A stretch of 64,000 nucleotides of DNA, from positions 1 through 64,000 of the forward strand of contig QWDA01000006.1 in assembly GCA_003605175.1 (NCBI GenBank). Direction: 5' to 3'. Numbering within the stretch: the first letter of the stretch is position 1; each line of letters opens with the position of its first letter. The notes under the pieces were generated by a model. That model made no database searches. It saw only the letters and a list, made by a program, of their open reading frames with translations, and was not told where the DNA came from. Source of the DNA: Paracoccaceae bacterium. Lineage in GTDB: Bacteria > Pseudomonadota > Alphaproteobacteria > Rhodobacterales > Rhodobacteraceae. A program made the translations under genes and the position numbers. Below, piece by piece: positions 25,920 through 33,090 of this stretch.

Positions 25920-26378
25920 ATGGCGAGCCACACCACCGAAGTGATCACCGGCGGGCTCGTCGTCGCCGCGGCGGCCGGCTTCCTCGTCTACGCGAACCAG
26001 TTCGGCGGCCTCGCCGCGCCCTCGGGCGGCTACCCGCTCACCGCGTCGTTCCGCTCGGCCGAGGGGATCACCGTCGGCACCGATGTCCGCCTCGCCGGGG
26101 TCAAGGTCGGCTCGGTCACCGCAATGGCGCTGAACCCCAGCACCTTCCGCGCCGAGACCACGATCTCGGTCGACGGCGCGATCGAACTGCCCGACGACAC
26201 CGCGCTCGTGGTCTCCTCCGAGGGCCTCCTCGGCGGCAATTACCTCGAACTCCTGCCCGGCGGCTCGGCCTTCAACTACGAACCGGGCGCCGAGATCATG
26301 GACACCGAATCCTCGGTCTCGCTGATCCAGCTCCTCCTGAAATTCGTCACCGGCAGCGGCGACGACAGCGCCCAATGA
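25920..26378 (+). CDS. mlaD: MlaD-family outer membrane lipid asymmetry protein
   Basis: 152 residues. One N-terminal membrane helix (about 9-24, VITGGLVVAAAAGFLVYA) and an MCE domain: YPLTASFRSAEGITVGTDVR (about 38-57), LAGVKVGSVTAM, and SSEGLLGGNYLELLPGG (about 100-116). MCE proteins of the Mla pathway form hexameric rings carrying phospholipids between membranes. mlaE/mlaF are not next to it; in Rhodobacteraceae this gene is often here between NDUFA12 and DUF2155 genes. The following gene overlaps its stop (ATGA). Confidence 0.9.
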   Translation: MASHTTEVITGGLVVAAAAGFLVYANQFGGLAAPSGGYPLTASFRSAEGITVGTDVRLAGVKVGSVTAMALNPSTFRAETTISVDGAIELPDDTALVVSSEGLLGGNYLELLPGGSAFNYEPGAEIMDTESSVSLIQLLLKFVTGSGDDSAQ

Positions 26379-26878
26379 GGGCGCTCCTCGTCCTCGCGCT
26401 CCTCGCCGCCGCCCCCGCGGCCGCGCAGGAGTTCGGCCTGCCCGGCGTGGAGACCGAACCGCTGCCCGATCTCTCCACCGAGGCGCCGCCCTCCGAGGAG
26501 ATCATCGGCGGCGGCATCGTCGTGGAAACCCTCGATATCGGCCCCGGCGCCGCCGAGCCCCGCGCCGCGCCGCGCGTCGCCGTGCGCGAGGCCCCCGGCG
26601 CGGTGCTGCGCGGCCTCGACAAGGTCTCCGGCCGGGTCACCGATCTCGAGCTCTCGGTCGGCGAAACCGCCAGCTTCGGCAAGCTCACCGTGGCGCTCGA
26701 CGATTGCCGCGTGCCGGTCGAGAACCCCACCGGCGACGCCTATGCGCATCTGACCGTCCGCGCCGAGGGCATGGAGAAGCCCGCCTTCGACGGCTGGATG
26801 ATCGCCTCCTCTCCGGCGCTTTCGGCGCTCGACCACCCGCGCTACGACGTCTGGGTCATCCGCTGCAGGATGAGCTGA
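26375..26878 (+). CDS. DUF2155 periplasmic protein
   Basis: 167 residues with a signal peptide (MRALLVLALLAAAPAAAQ). An acidic/Pro linker (20-85) precedes the DUF2155 domain (about 80-167): LRGLDKVSGRVTDLELSVGE, TVALDDCRVPVENPTGDAYA and SALDHPRYDVWVIRCRM, with two Cys probably disulphide-bonded. Function unknown. It overlaps the stop of the mlaD gene, so the two are coupled. Its last 37 bp overlap the end of the convergent aat gene. Confidence 0.88.
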   Translation: MRALLVLALLAAAPAAAQEFGLPGVETEPLPDLSTEAPPSEEIIGGGIVVETLDIGPGAAEPRAAPRVAVREAPGAVLRGLDKVSGRVTDLELSVGETASFGKLTVALDDCRVPVENPTGDAYAHLTVRAEGMEKPAFDGWMIASSPALSALDHPRYDVWVIRCRMS

Positions 26879-27489
26879 GGCGAGGAGACCGGCCCCGCCC
26901 CCGCGAAATCCGCCTCCCGCTCCAGCGCCTCCGCCAGGAGCCCGCGATACTGCTCCCGCGGGATCTCGATCGCGCCCAGCGATTGCAGATGCGGCGTCAG
27001 GAACTGCACGTCGAACAGCGCGAACCCCGCCAGCCGCAGCCGGTCCACCAGATAGGCGAGCGCCTGTTTCGACGCATCGGTGCGGCGCGAGAACATGCTC
27101 TCGCCGAAGAACGCCCCGCCCAGCGCCACGCCATAGACCCCGCCCACCAGCGCGCCCGCGTCGCGGATCTCCAGCGCATGGGCATGGCCGGCGGCGTGCA
27201 GTTCCAGGTACAGCCCCCGGATCGTCTCGTTGATCCAGGTCTCCTCGCGCTCGGCGCAGGCATCGAGCACGCCCGCGAAATCCTCGTCGACCGTCACCTC
27301 GTAGCCGCCCCGCCGGATCCGCCGCGCCAGGCTGCGCGAGATGTGGAACCCGTCGAGCGGCATGATCCCGCGATGCATCGGGTCGACCCAGAACACCTCC
27401 GGATCCTCCCGCGATTCGGCCATCGGGAAGATGCCGCTCGCATAGGCGTGCAACAGGAGTTCGGGCGTGGGCGTCAGATCGCGCATCAC
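26842..27489 (-). CDS. aat: Leucyl/phenylalanyl-tRNA--protein transferase
   Basis: 215 residues. Family blocks PELLLHAYASGIFPMAES (about 9-26), VFWVDPMHRGIMPLDGFHIS (about 32-51), ETWINETIRGLYLELHAAGHAHALE (interior), GGVYGVALGGAFFGESMFSR and ALFDVQFLTPHLQSLGA. It adds Leu or Phe to N-terminal Lys or Arg of proteins, marking them for ClpS/ClpAP degradation (N-end rule). Its 3' end overlaps the convergent DUF2155 gene by 37 bp. Confidence 0.97.
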   Translation of the reverse strand: MMRDLTPTPELLLHAYASGIFPMAESREDPEVFWVDPMHRGIMPLDGFHISRSLARRIRRGGYEVTVDEDFAGVLDACAEREETWINETIRGLYLELHAAGHAHALEIRDAGALVGGVYGVALGGAFFGESMFSRRTDASKQALAYLVDRLRLAGFALFDVQFLTPHLQSLGAIEIPREQYRGLLAEALEREADFAGAGPVSSPQLILQRMTQTS

Positions 27490-27608
27490 GGCAAGCTAGT
27501 CCGGGGGCGGGGCGCCCCGCAAGGCCGGGCGCGCGCGCATCCGCCCGGTTTCCGGTGCGGTTTTCCCCGCGAACGCGCGCCGGATCCGGCATGCGATGGG
27601 CGCAATGC

Positions 27609-27633
27609 GAGGGCGGTCGGAAGGCCCGCCCTC
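27609..27633 (-). terminator. Hairpin overlapping the hemerythrin gene stop
   Basis: GAGGGCG (27609-27615) and CGCCCTC (27627-27633) form a 7-bp stem spanning the stop codon region of the minus-strand hemerythrin gene. There is no T-tract afterwards, so intrinsic termination would be weak. Confidence 0.3.
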
Positions 27634-28180
27634 AGCGCAGATCCGGCGCGTAGGTCAGGATCACCGGCACGACCAGATCCTCCTCGTCTGTCAGATGCCG
27701 GTCGAGGAACCGCTCGAACCCGGCCAGCGCCTCCCGCAGGCGCCCCGCGCCCGCCGCCGCCTCGAACTCCGCCAGGTAGGCGTTGGTGACCTCGGCCAGC
27801 CGGTGCATATGCCCATCCAGCGCCACGTGATCGGCATCGAGCAGGTCGAAACCGCGCGCGACACGGGCATCGAGCCCCTGCAGGACCGGGAAATAGTGAT
27901 GGTCCTCGATCGAATGATGCCCATGCAGCTCGTTCAGCAGGAACCCCGCATAGCGCTGCGTCTCGCGGGCGTGGCGCATGGGGTCGATCTTGCCATCCAG
28001 CCGCGCCTCGGCGCCCGACCTGAGCCGGCCCAGCACGTCGCGGAACATCAGGTGCCGGTCCAGCCAGAACCGTGTCAGCCCGTCGAAATTCGGATGCGCC
28101 TCCCAGCCCGAGCGCGGCAGCGTCTCGACCAGGACCCGCAATGCCTCGGGCAGCCCGTCGCGCCCGTCCAGTTCGTCCAT
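27632..28180 (-). CDS. Hemerythrin domain-containing protein
   Basis: 182 residues from ATG 28180 (AAAGGTG upstream). Four-helix-bundle iron-binding pattern: WLDRHLMFRD (about 40-49), HGHHSIEDHHYFPVLQGL (about 86-103), DADHVALDGHMHRL (about 115-128) and FLDRHLTDEEDLVVPVIL (about 158-175), supplying the His and acidic ligands of a di-iron centre. Likely binds oxygen or senses NO/redox, or stores iron; the exact role cannot be told. It begins 2 bp from the end of the EamA transporter gene, so they are co-transcribed. Confidence 0.88.
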   Translation of the reverse strand: MDELDGRDGLPEALRVLVETLPRSGWEAHPNFDGLTRFWLDRHLMFRDVLGRLRSGAEARLDGKIDPMRHARETQRYAGFLLNELHGHHSIEDHHYFPVLQGLDARVARGFDLLDADHVALDGHMHRLAEVTNAYLAEFEAAAGAGRLREALAGFERFLDRHLTDEEDLVVPVILTYAPDLR

Positions 28181-28182
28181 CG

Positions 28183-29085
28183 TCACACCTTTACCGCGGG
28201 CACGGGCGGCGTCACCGACCGCCGCCTCAGCACATGTTCGCGCCAAGTGATGAAGCTGATCGCGGAAAGGATCAACCCGCCGCCCGCCAGCACCCAGACA
28301 TCCGGCGCCTCGCCGAACGCCGCCCAGCCGAGCAGCACCGCCCAGACCAGTTGCAGGAAGGTGACCGGCTGGGTCACCGTCACCGGCGCCGCGGCAAAGG
28401 CCAGCGTCATCGTGTAGTGCCCGGCGGTGGCGAAGCAGGCGACCAGGAACATCCAGCCGAGCTGCGCCGGCGTCGGCGTCACCCAGACCCAGGCAGCAAA
28501 GGGCGCGATCCCCACCGCGACGGTCAGCGACAGCATGCCGACGATCACCGGCGCGCCGACCTCGGCCGATAGCAGCTTGGCCAGCAGGTACGAGACCCCG
28601 AACACCACCGCCACGACCAGCATCGCCAGATGCCCCGGCGACAGCTCGCGCAGCCCCGGCCGCAGGATCAGCATGGCGCCCAGGAAAGCCACCCCGATCG
28701 CGAGGATCCGCCGGCTCGCGATCCGTTCGCCCAGGAACAGCGCCGCCCCGATCGAGACATAGATCGGCGCCATGTAGTTCATCGCCGTCACCTCGGCGAT
28801 GGTGATCCTTGTCATCGCGAAGAACCAGAGCATGACTCCCACGGCATGCGCCGCGCCGCGCAGCACGAACAGCCTCAACTGCCGCCCGGTCAGCCGGGCG
28901 GCGAGGATCGGCCGGATCATCGGCACCAGGAAGACGAGGCCGAGCACATAGCGCAGGAACGCGCTTTCCGCGGCCGGAAGCGCCGCGCCCACATGCTTCA
29001 CGATGGCGGTCACGGCCACGAAATTGAGGCCGGTGACAATCATCCAGAAGATCCCGGCGAGGGGGCGGTTGGCAATGTCCTGCAT
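28183..29085 (-). CDS. EamA/DMT superfamily transporter
   Basis: 300 residues with ten hydrophobic helices in two EamA repeats (about 10-140 and 152-285). The MNYMAPIYVSIGAALFLGER segment (about 104-123) and FLQLVWAVLLGWAAFGEAPD (about 244-263) are the matching ends of the two repeats. Drug/metabolite exporter of the inner membrane; substrate not predictable. The hemerythrin gene follows directly. A palindrome-ended repeat element lies just upstream of the start. Confidence 0.9.
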   Translation of the reverse strand: MQDIANRPLAGIFWMIVTGLNFVAVTAIVKHVGAALPAAESAFLRYVLGLVFLVPMIRPILAARLTGRQLRLFVLRGAAHAVGVMLWFFAMTRITIAEVTAMNYMAPIYVSIGAALFLGERIASRRILAIGVAFLGAMLILRPGLRELSPGHLAMLVVAVVFGVSYLLAKLLSAEVGAPVIVGMLSLTVAVGIAPFAAWVWVTPTPAQLGWMFLVACFATAGHYTMTLAFAAAPVTVTQPVTFLQLVWAVLLGWAAFGEAPDVWVLAGGGLILSAISFITWREHVLRRRSVTPPVPAVKV

Positions 29086-29093
29086 GGCGCCAA

Positions 29094-29200
29094 CTAAAGC
29101 ATTTTCAGGAAAAGTTGATAGACTTTTCCGGTTCGGAAATGCGCCAAATCAACACCTTGAAGCCGTCCGCGTGAATCAGCGATCACGCAAACGGCTTTAG
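29094..29200. repeat. 107-bp palindrome-ended intergenic element
   Basis: Bounded by inverted CTAAAGC (29094-29100) and GCTTTAG (29194-29200). The left half contains CAGGAAAAGT...ACTTTTCCGG and GGAAATGCGCCAAATCAACA; the right half is a hairpin with CCGT/ACGG and GCGTGA/TCACGC arms. The arrangement strongly resembles short intergenic mosaic elements common in Rhizobiales. It has no coding capacity and is more A+T-rich than its surroundings. Confidence 0.7.
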
Positions 29201-29232
29201 ACGGATTGCGCGGGGCGCTTCAAGGCCGCGCC

Positions 29233-29838
29233 TCAGCCCAGCGCCAGCCGCGCGGCGATCGCCCACATCACCACCCCGACGAGCCCGTCGAGCCCCCGCC
29301 AGGCGGCGGGCCGCGCGAAAACCGGCGCCAGAAGCCGCGCGCCGTAGCCCAGCGCGAAGAAGAAGACGAAGCTCGCCGTCATCGCGCCCAGCCCGAAGAC
29401 CGGACGCGCCGCGCCGAACTCGGTCGCGACCGAGCCCAGGAGGATCAGCGTGTCGAGATAGACATGCGGGTTCAGCCAGGTCAGCGCGAGGCAGGTCAGG
29501 AGCGTCCGGCCCAGTCCCGCGCTGCCGCTCCGCGCCGCCTCCAGCGCCTCGGGCGGCCCCAGCGCGCGGCGAAAGCTCAAGCCCCCGTAGACCGCCAGGA
29601 ACGCCGCCCCGCCCCAGGTCATCACCGGCCTCAGCCAGGGCAGCGCCTCGGCGATCCAGCCCATCCCGGCCACCCCCGCCGCGATCAGCACCGCGTCGGA
29701 CAAGGCGCAGGCAAGGCAGACCGCCAGCACATGCTCGCGCCGCAGCCCCTGCCGCAGCACGAAGGCGTTCTGCGCCCCGATGGCGAGGATCAGCCCGAAG
29801 CCGAGCCCGAACCCCGCCCCGAACGCCCCCAAAATCAC
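29233..29838 (-). CDS. LysE/ArgO family amino-acid exporter
   Basis: 201 residues from GTG 29838, which overlaps the stop of the SLC13 permease (GTGA). Six hydrophobic helices. The first contains GFGLILAIGAQNAFVLRQGLRREHV (about 13-37), where IGAQNAFVLRQG is the LysE signature. TCLALTWLNPHVYLDTLILLG (about 118-138) is the second conserved block with the NPH motif. Likely exports basic amino acids such as Arg or Lys. No LysG-type regulator is adjacent. Confidence 0.9.
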   Translation of the reverse strand: MILGAFGAGFGLGFGLILAIGAQNAFVLRQGLRREHVLAVCLACALSDAVLIAAGVAGMGWIAEALPWLRPVMTWGGAAFLAVYGGLSFRRALGPPEALEAARSGSAGLGRTLLTCLALTWLNPHVYLDTLILLGSVATEFGAARPVFGLGAMTASFVFFFALGYGARLLAPVFARPAAWRGLDGLVGVVMWAIAARLALG

Positions 29839-31613
29839 AGCGGCCAGACCACGAGAATGGCGGGGATCGACACCGCCACGACAAGGATCTCCAGGGGCAG
29901 CCCCATCCGCCAGTAATCCCCGAACGCATAGCCCCCGGGGCCCAGGATCAGCGTGTTGTTCTTGTGCCCGATCGGCGTCAGGAAGGCGCAGGAGGCCGCC
30001 ACCGCCACCGCCATCAGGAACGGATCGGGGCTCACATCCAGCGCCTCCGCCATGCCGATCCCCACCGGCGCCGACACGATGGCCGTGGCGGTGTTGTTCA
30101 ACACATCCGACAGCGTCATCGTCACCACCATCAACACCGTCAGCACCGCCCAGGCCGGCCAGCCCTCCGTCAGCCGCACCAGCGACCCGGCGATCAGCTC
30201 CGTCCCGCCCGAGCTTTCCAGCGCCGCCCCCAGGGGGATCATCGAGCCCAGAAGCACCACCACCGGCCATTCCACGAAGGAATAGACCTCCGAGAGCGGC
30301 ACGATCCGCGTCACCACATAGGCACAGACCACGATGCCCAGCGCCACCGGCAGATGCACCAGCCCGAAGGACGCCGCCGCCACCGCCGCCGCGAACAGCC
30401 CGATCGCCAGCCAGACCTTGGTATGCTCGGTCACCGCCAGCCCCCGGTCGGCCAAGGGCAGGCCGCCGAGCCATTCCGTCACCTGCGCCCCCTCGCCCTC
30501 GGGCACCAGGATCAGCAGGATATCCCCCGGCCGCACCACCGTCTTGCGCACCTGCTGCGAGATCCGCCGCCCGCGCCGCGAGATCCCCAGCAGCACCGAC
30601 CGCCGCCGCCACGAGAGCCCCACCGCCTGCGCCGTCTTGCCCGCGATCCGCGCGCCCTCGGGCACCACCACTTCGACCAGATGCAGCCCGGCCCCCTCGG
30701 CCTTCAGCCGCTCCTCCGCCTCCCGGTCGGCGAAATCGAGCGACAGCGCGGCGCGAAACTCGTCCAGCGCCTCGGGCCGCGCCTCCAGCACCAGCGCATC
30801 GCCCCCCGCCAGAACCGCGTTCGACTGCAGCCCGTAGAGCCGCTTGCCGCCCCGCACCAGCCCCAGCACCGCCACGTCATTCTTCTCCGCCGTCTCGTAC
30901 AGCTCCGACAGCCGCTTGCCCGCCACCGCCGAGCCCTCGGGCACCGTCAGCTCGGCGATGTAGTTCGCGATCTCGCCCAGCCCCTCGCCGCCCGCGGCCG
31001 CATCGCCCACCGGGATCAGCCGCCAGCCGATGAAGGCCACGAAACCGAGCCCCACCAGCGCGGTGATCCCGCCCACCGGCGCGAAATCGAACATCGAGAA
31101 GCTCTCGCCCAGCCGGTCCTGCCGGATCGTCGCGATGATGATGTTGGGCGGCGTCCCAATCAGCGTCACCATGCCGCCGAGGATCGTGCAGAACGACAAG
31201 GGCATCAGCGACAGCCGCACCGCGCGGCCCGCCTTGTGCGCGGTCTGGATATCGACCGGCATCAGCAGCGCCAGCGCCGCGACATTGTTCATGAAGGCCG
31301 AAAGCAGCCCGCCGATGCCGCCCATCAGCGCGATATGCACGCCCAGGGGCCGCGCCGCGTCGATCAGCGTCCGGGTGATCAGGAACACCGCGCCGGAGCG
31401 CACCAGCCCCGCCGAGACGATCAGCACCAGCGCCACGATCAGCGTCGCCTCGTGCCCGAAGCCGGAAAACGCCTCCTCGTAGGGCACCACCCCGGTCACG
31501 ACCCCGGCCATCAGCGCCGCGAAGGCCACGAGATCATAGCGCAACCGTCCCCAGACGAGGAGCGCGAAGACGGCGCCGAACAGCGCGAACAGAATGGCCT
31601 GGTCCTGGGTCAT
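29835..31613 (-). CDS. SLC13-family permease with two RCK_C (TrkA-C) domains
   Basis: 592 residues from ATG 31613. Two membrane halves (about 1-195 and 390-592) flank two cytoplasmic TrkA-C domains (about 205-285, LTVPEGSAVAGKRLSELYET, and about 300-380, VVVPEGARIAGKTAQAVGLS). Helical hairpin motifs FMNNVAALALLMPV (about 108-121), LIGTPPNIIIA (about 150-160) and the second-half DVLNNTATAIVSAPVGIG are the ion/substrate sites of divalent-anion sodium symporters. Members import sulfate or dicarboxylates. LysE is translationally coupled downstream. Confidence 0.92.
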   Translation of the reverse strand: MTQDQAILFALFGAVFALLVWGRLRYDLVAFAALMAGVVTGVVPYEEAFSGFGHEATLIVALVLIVSAGLVRSGAVFLITRTLIDAARPLGVHIALMGGIGGLLSAFMNNVAALALLMPVDIQTAHKAGRAVRLSLMPLSFCTILGGMVTLIGTPPNIIIATIRQDRLGESFSMFDFAPVGGITALVGLGFVAFIGWRLIPVGDAAAGGEGLGEIANYIAELTVPEGSAVAGKRLSELYETAEKNDVAVLGLVRGGKRLYGLQSNAVLAGGDALVLEARPEALDEFRAALSLDFADREAEERLKAEGAGLHLVEVVVPEGARIAGKTAQAVGLSWRRRSVLLGISRRGRRISQQVRKTVVRPGDILLILVPEGEGAQVTEWLGGLPLADRGLAVTEHTKVWLAIGLFAAAVAAASFGLVHLPVALGIVVCAYVVTRIVPLSEVYSFVEWPVVVLLGSMIPLGAALESSGGTELIAGSLVRLTEGWPAWAVLTVLMVVTMTLSDVLNNTATAIVSAPVGIGMAEALDVSPDPFLMAVAVAASCAFLTPIGHKNNTLILGPGGYAFGDYWRMGLPLEILVVAVSIPAILVVWPL

Positions 31614-31938
31614 GCGGCGCACCCTAGCGGAGGTTCCGTCCGGGAGAAATCGGTCTCGGTCCGGTTCGGTTCCGCGATGCGCAAAAGGCCGCGACCCTGG
31701 GGCGGGTGTCGCCGATCGTCGCCCGGACCAGTGGCGCGACGATCGGCGAGCGTGGCGCCGGGGCCGGTCGCCACGCGCCAGGAGGATGCGCCGGACCCGG
31801 TCGCAACGCCCATCCGTGGCGCCCGCGTCGCACTTCCGCGCGAGCCCTCCCCGCTGCGGCCCGTGCCCGTCGAAATCCGCGGCCGTTCCTGCTAGCCCTC
31901 GGCCCAGAGGCAGAAAACCAAACGGGAAACCCGAATCG
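31614..31938. other. 325-bp divergent intergenic region with hairpin repeat
   Basis: Separates the SLC13 gene (leftward) and the L,D-transpeptidase (rightward), so it must hold both promoters. No convincing -35/-10 pair was found. The notable content is the box D hairpin at 31710-31748. Confidence 0.5.
31710..31748 (-). repeat. Hairpin with conserved 13-nt loop, box D copy 2
   Basis: Perfect 13-bp stem (31710-31722 with 31736-31748) around a 13-nt loop that reads GCCACTGGTCCGG on the minus strand. Compared with 18589-18625, the loop differs at two positions. The stem differs at two base pairs, both changed on both sides, so pairing is preserved. Confidence 0.75.
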
Positions 31939-32490
31939 ATGCTCACACGCCGCCGCCTGATCGCCTCCGCCTCGGCCGGTGCCGCGACCCTCGCCGCACC
32001 CGGCCTCGTCCGCGCCCAGGTCACCACCCGCCGCAACCTCTCGACCTTCCACGCGCAGGACTGGCGCGACCATTTCAAGTCGGTCGGCCGGGTCTCCATC
32101 GTCTGCGACACCGTTTCCCGCGCGCTGCATTTCTGGGGCAGTGGCGGCAAGGATTACCGCGTCTTCCCGACCTCGGTGCCGCGCACCGACGAGCTCACCC
32201 GCCGCGGCTACGCCACCATCGTCAGGAAGCGGGTCGGCCCGGTCTGGACCCCCACCGCGACCATGCGCGCCGAGAACCCCACGCTCCCCGAGCACATTCC
32301 GCCCGGCCCCGACAACCCGCTCGGCAGCCACGCGCTCTACCTCTCCTGGCCGTCCTACCTGATCCACGGCACCCACGACAAAGCCAAGATCGGTCGCCGC
32401 TCATCGGCCGGCTGCATCGGCCTCTACAACGAGGCCATCGCCGAGCTCTACCCCCTCGTCCCCATCGGCGCCCAGGTCCGGCTGGTCTGA
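31939..32490 (+). CDS. L,D-transpeptidase (YkuD domain), exported
   Basis: 183 residues. Signal with LTRRRLIASASAGAATLAAP (twin-Arg-like). YkuD catalytic region: YLIHGTHDKAKIGRRSSAGC (about 140-159) with His143 and nucleophile Cys159 in SAGCIGLYN. It makes 3-3 peptidoglycan cross-links or attaches lipoproteins to peptidoglycan in the periplasm. Short single-domain form without LysM. A triple 11-bp repeat follows 50 bp after its stop. Confidence 0.92.
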   Translation: MLTRRRLIASASAGAATLAAPGLVRAQVTTRRNLSTFHAQDWRDHFKSVGRVSIVCDTVSRALHFWGSGGKDYRVFPTSVPRTDELTRRGYATIVRKRVGPVWTPTATMRAENPTLPEHIPPGPDNPLGSHALYLSWPSYLIHGTHDKAKIGRRSSAGCIGLYNEAIAELYPLVPIGAQVRLV

Positions 32491-32540
32491 TTTGGCGCCC
32501 GCGCGTCTGGAGAGGTTAACGCCGGACGCGCCTTTCGCCG

Positions 32541-32580
32541 GTGTACGGGCTGTGTACGGCCTGTGTACAGGTTGTGCCCC
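32541..32580 (+). repeat. Triple 11-bp tandem repeat, copy 1
   Basis: Units GTGTACGGGCT, GTGTACGGCCT and GTGTACAGGTT (32541-32573) followed by GTGCCCC. The same three-unit array with the same divergent third unit occurs at 59503-59535. The period of about one helical turn fits side-by-side binding of a protein on one DNA face. Confidence 0.75.
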
Positions 32581-32646
32581 CCGGTTCCGGCCCCGCGACC
32601 AAAAGTCTGACTGCCCCGCGCGGCGCGCATGAATAAGGTCTTACCG

Positions 32647-33090
32647 ATGCGCCCGCCCCATTCCTACCGAGACGATCCGTCGGTACCCGCTTTCGACGAC
32701 GCGGGCCCCCGCACCGTGATGGATGCGCGCTGCGGCCTCTGCGCCCGCGGCGCGCGCTGGATCGCCCATAACGACAGGGCCCGCGCCTTCCGCATCGTCC
32801 CGATGCAATCACCGCTGGGGCGCGCGCTTTTCACCCATTACGGGCTCGACCCCGACGACCCCTCCTCCTGGCTCCTGATCCACGAGGGCCGCGCCTTCAC
32901 CGCCACCGACGCGATCCTCCGTACCGGCGCGCTGCTCGGCGGCCCCTGGCGCGCCCTCGCCCTCCTGCGCCTCCTCCCGTTCCGCGACGCCGCCTACCAC
33001 GCCGTCGCCCGCAACCGCTACCGGCTCTCCCGCCCGGCCGATCTCTGCGCCCTGCCCGACCCGGAAATCCAGGCGCGGCTCCTGCAATGA
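32647..33090 (+). CDS. DCC family (DUF393) thiol-disulfide oxidoreductase-like protein
   Basis: 147 residues from ATG 32647; an ATG at 32629 would add six. The defining motif VMDARCGLCARGARWIAHND (about 24-43) has CxxC, although the usual Asp-Gly before the first Cys reads DAR. FRIVPMQSPLGRAL and LIHEGRAFTATDAILRTGALLGG follow, as in the family. Thioredoxin-like fold, function poorly defined. Its stop overlaps the start of the next gene (ATGA), and DCC proteins commonly neighbour or fuse to DUF4166/saccharopine-dehydrogenase-like proteins. Confidence 0.88.
   Translation: MRPPHSYRDDPSVPAFDDAGPRTVMDARCGLCARGARWIAHNDRARAFRIVPMQSPLGRALFTHYGLDPDDPSSWLLIHEGRAFTATDAILRTGALLGGPWRALALLRLLPFRDAAYHAVARNRYRLSRPADLCALPDPEIQARLLQ

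Noticed and set aside
32541-32580. CRISPR-like or microsatellite array
   Set aside because: Units are only 11 bp with no spacers and just three copies, and the array recurs at 59.5 kb with the same internal variant; protein-site array is the better reading.
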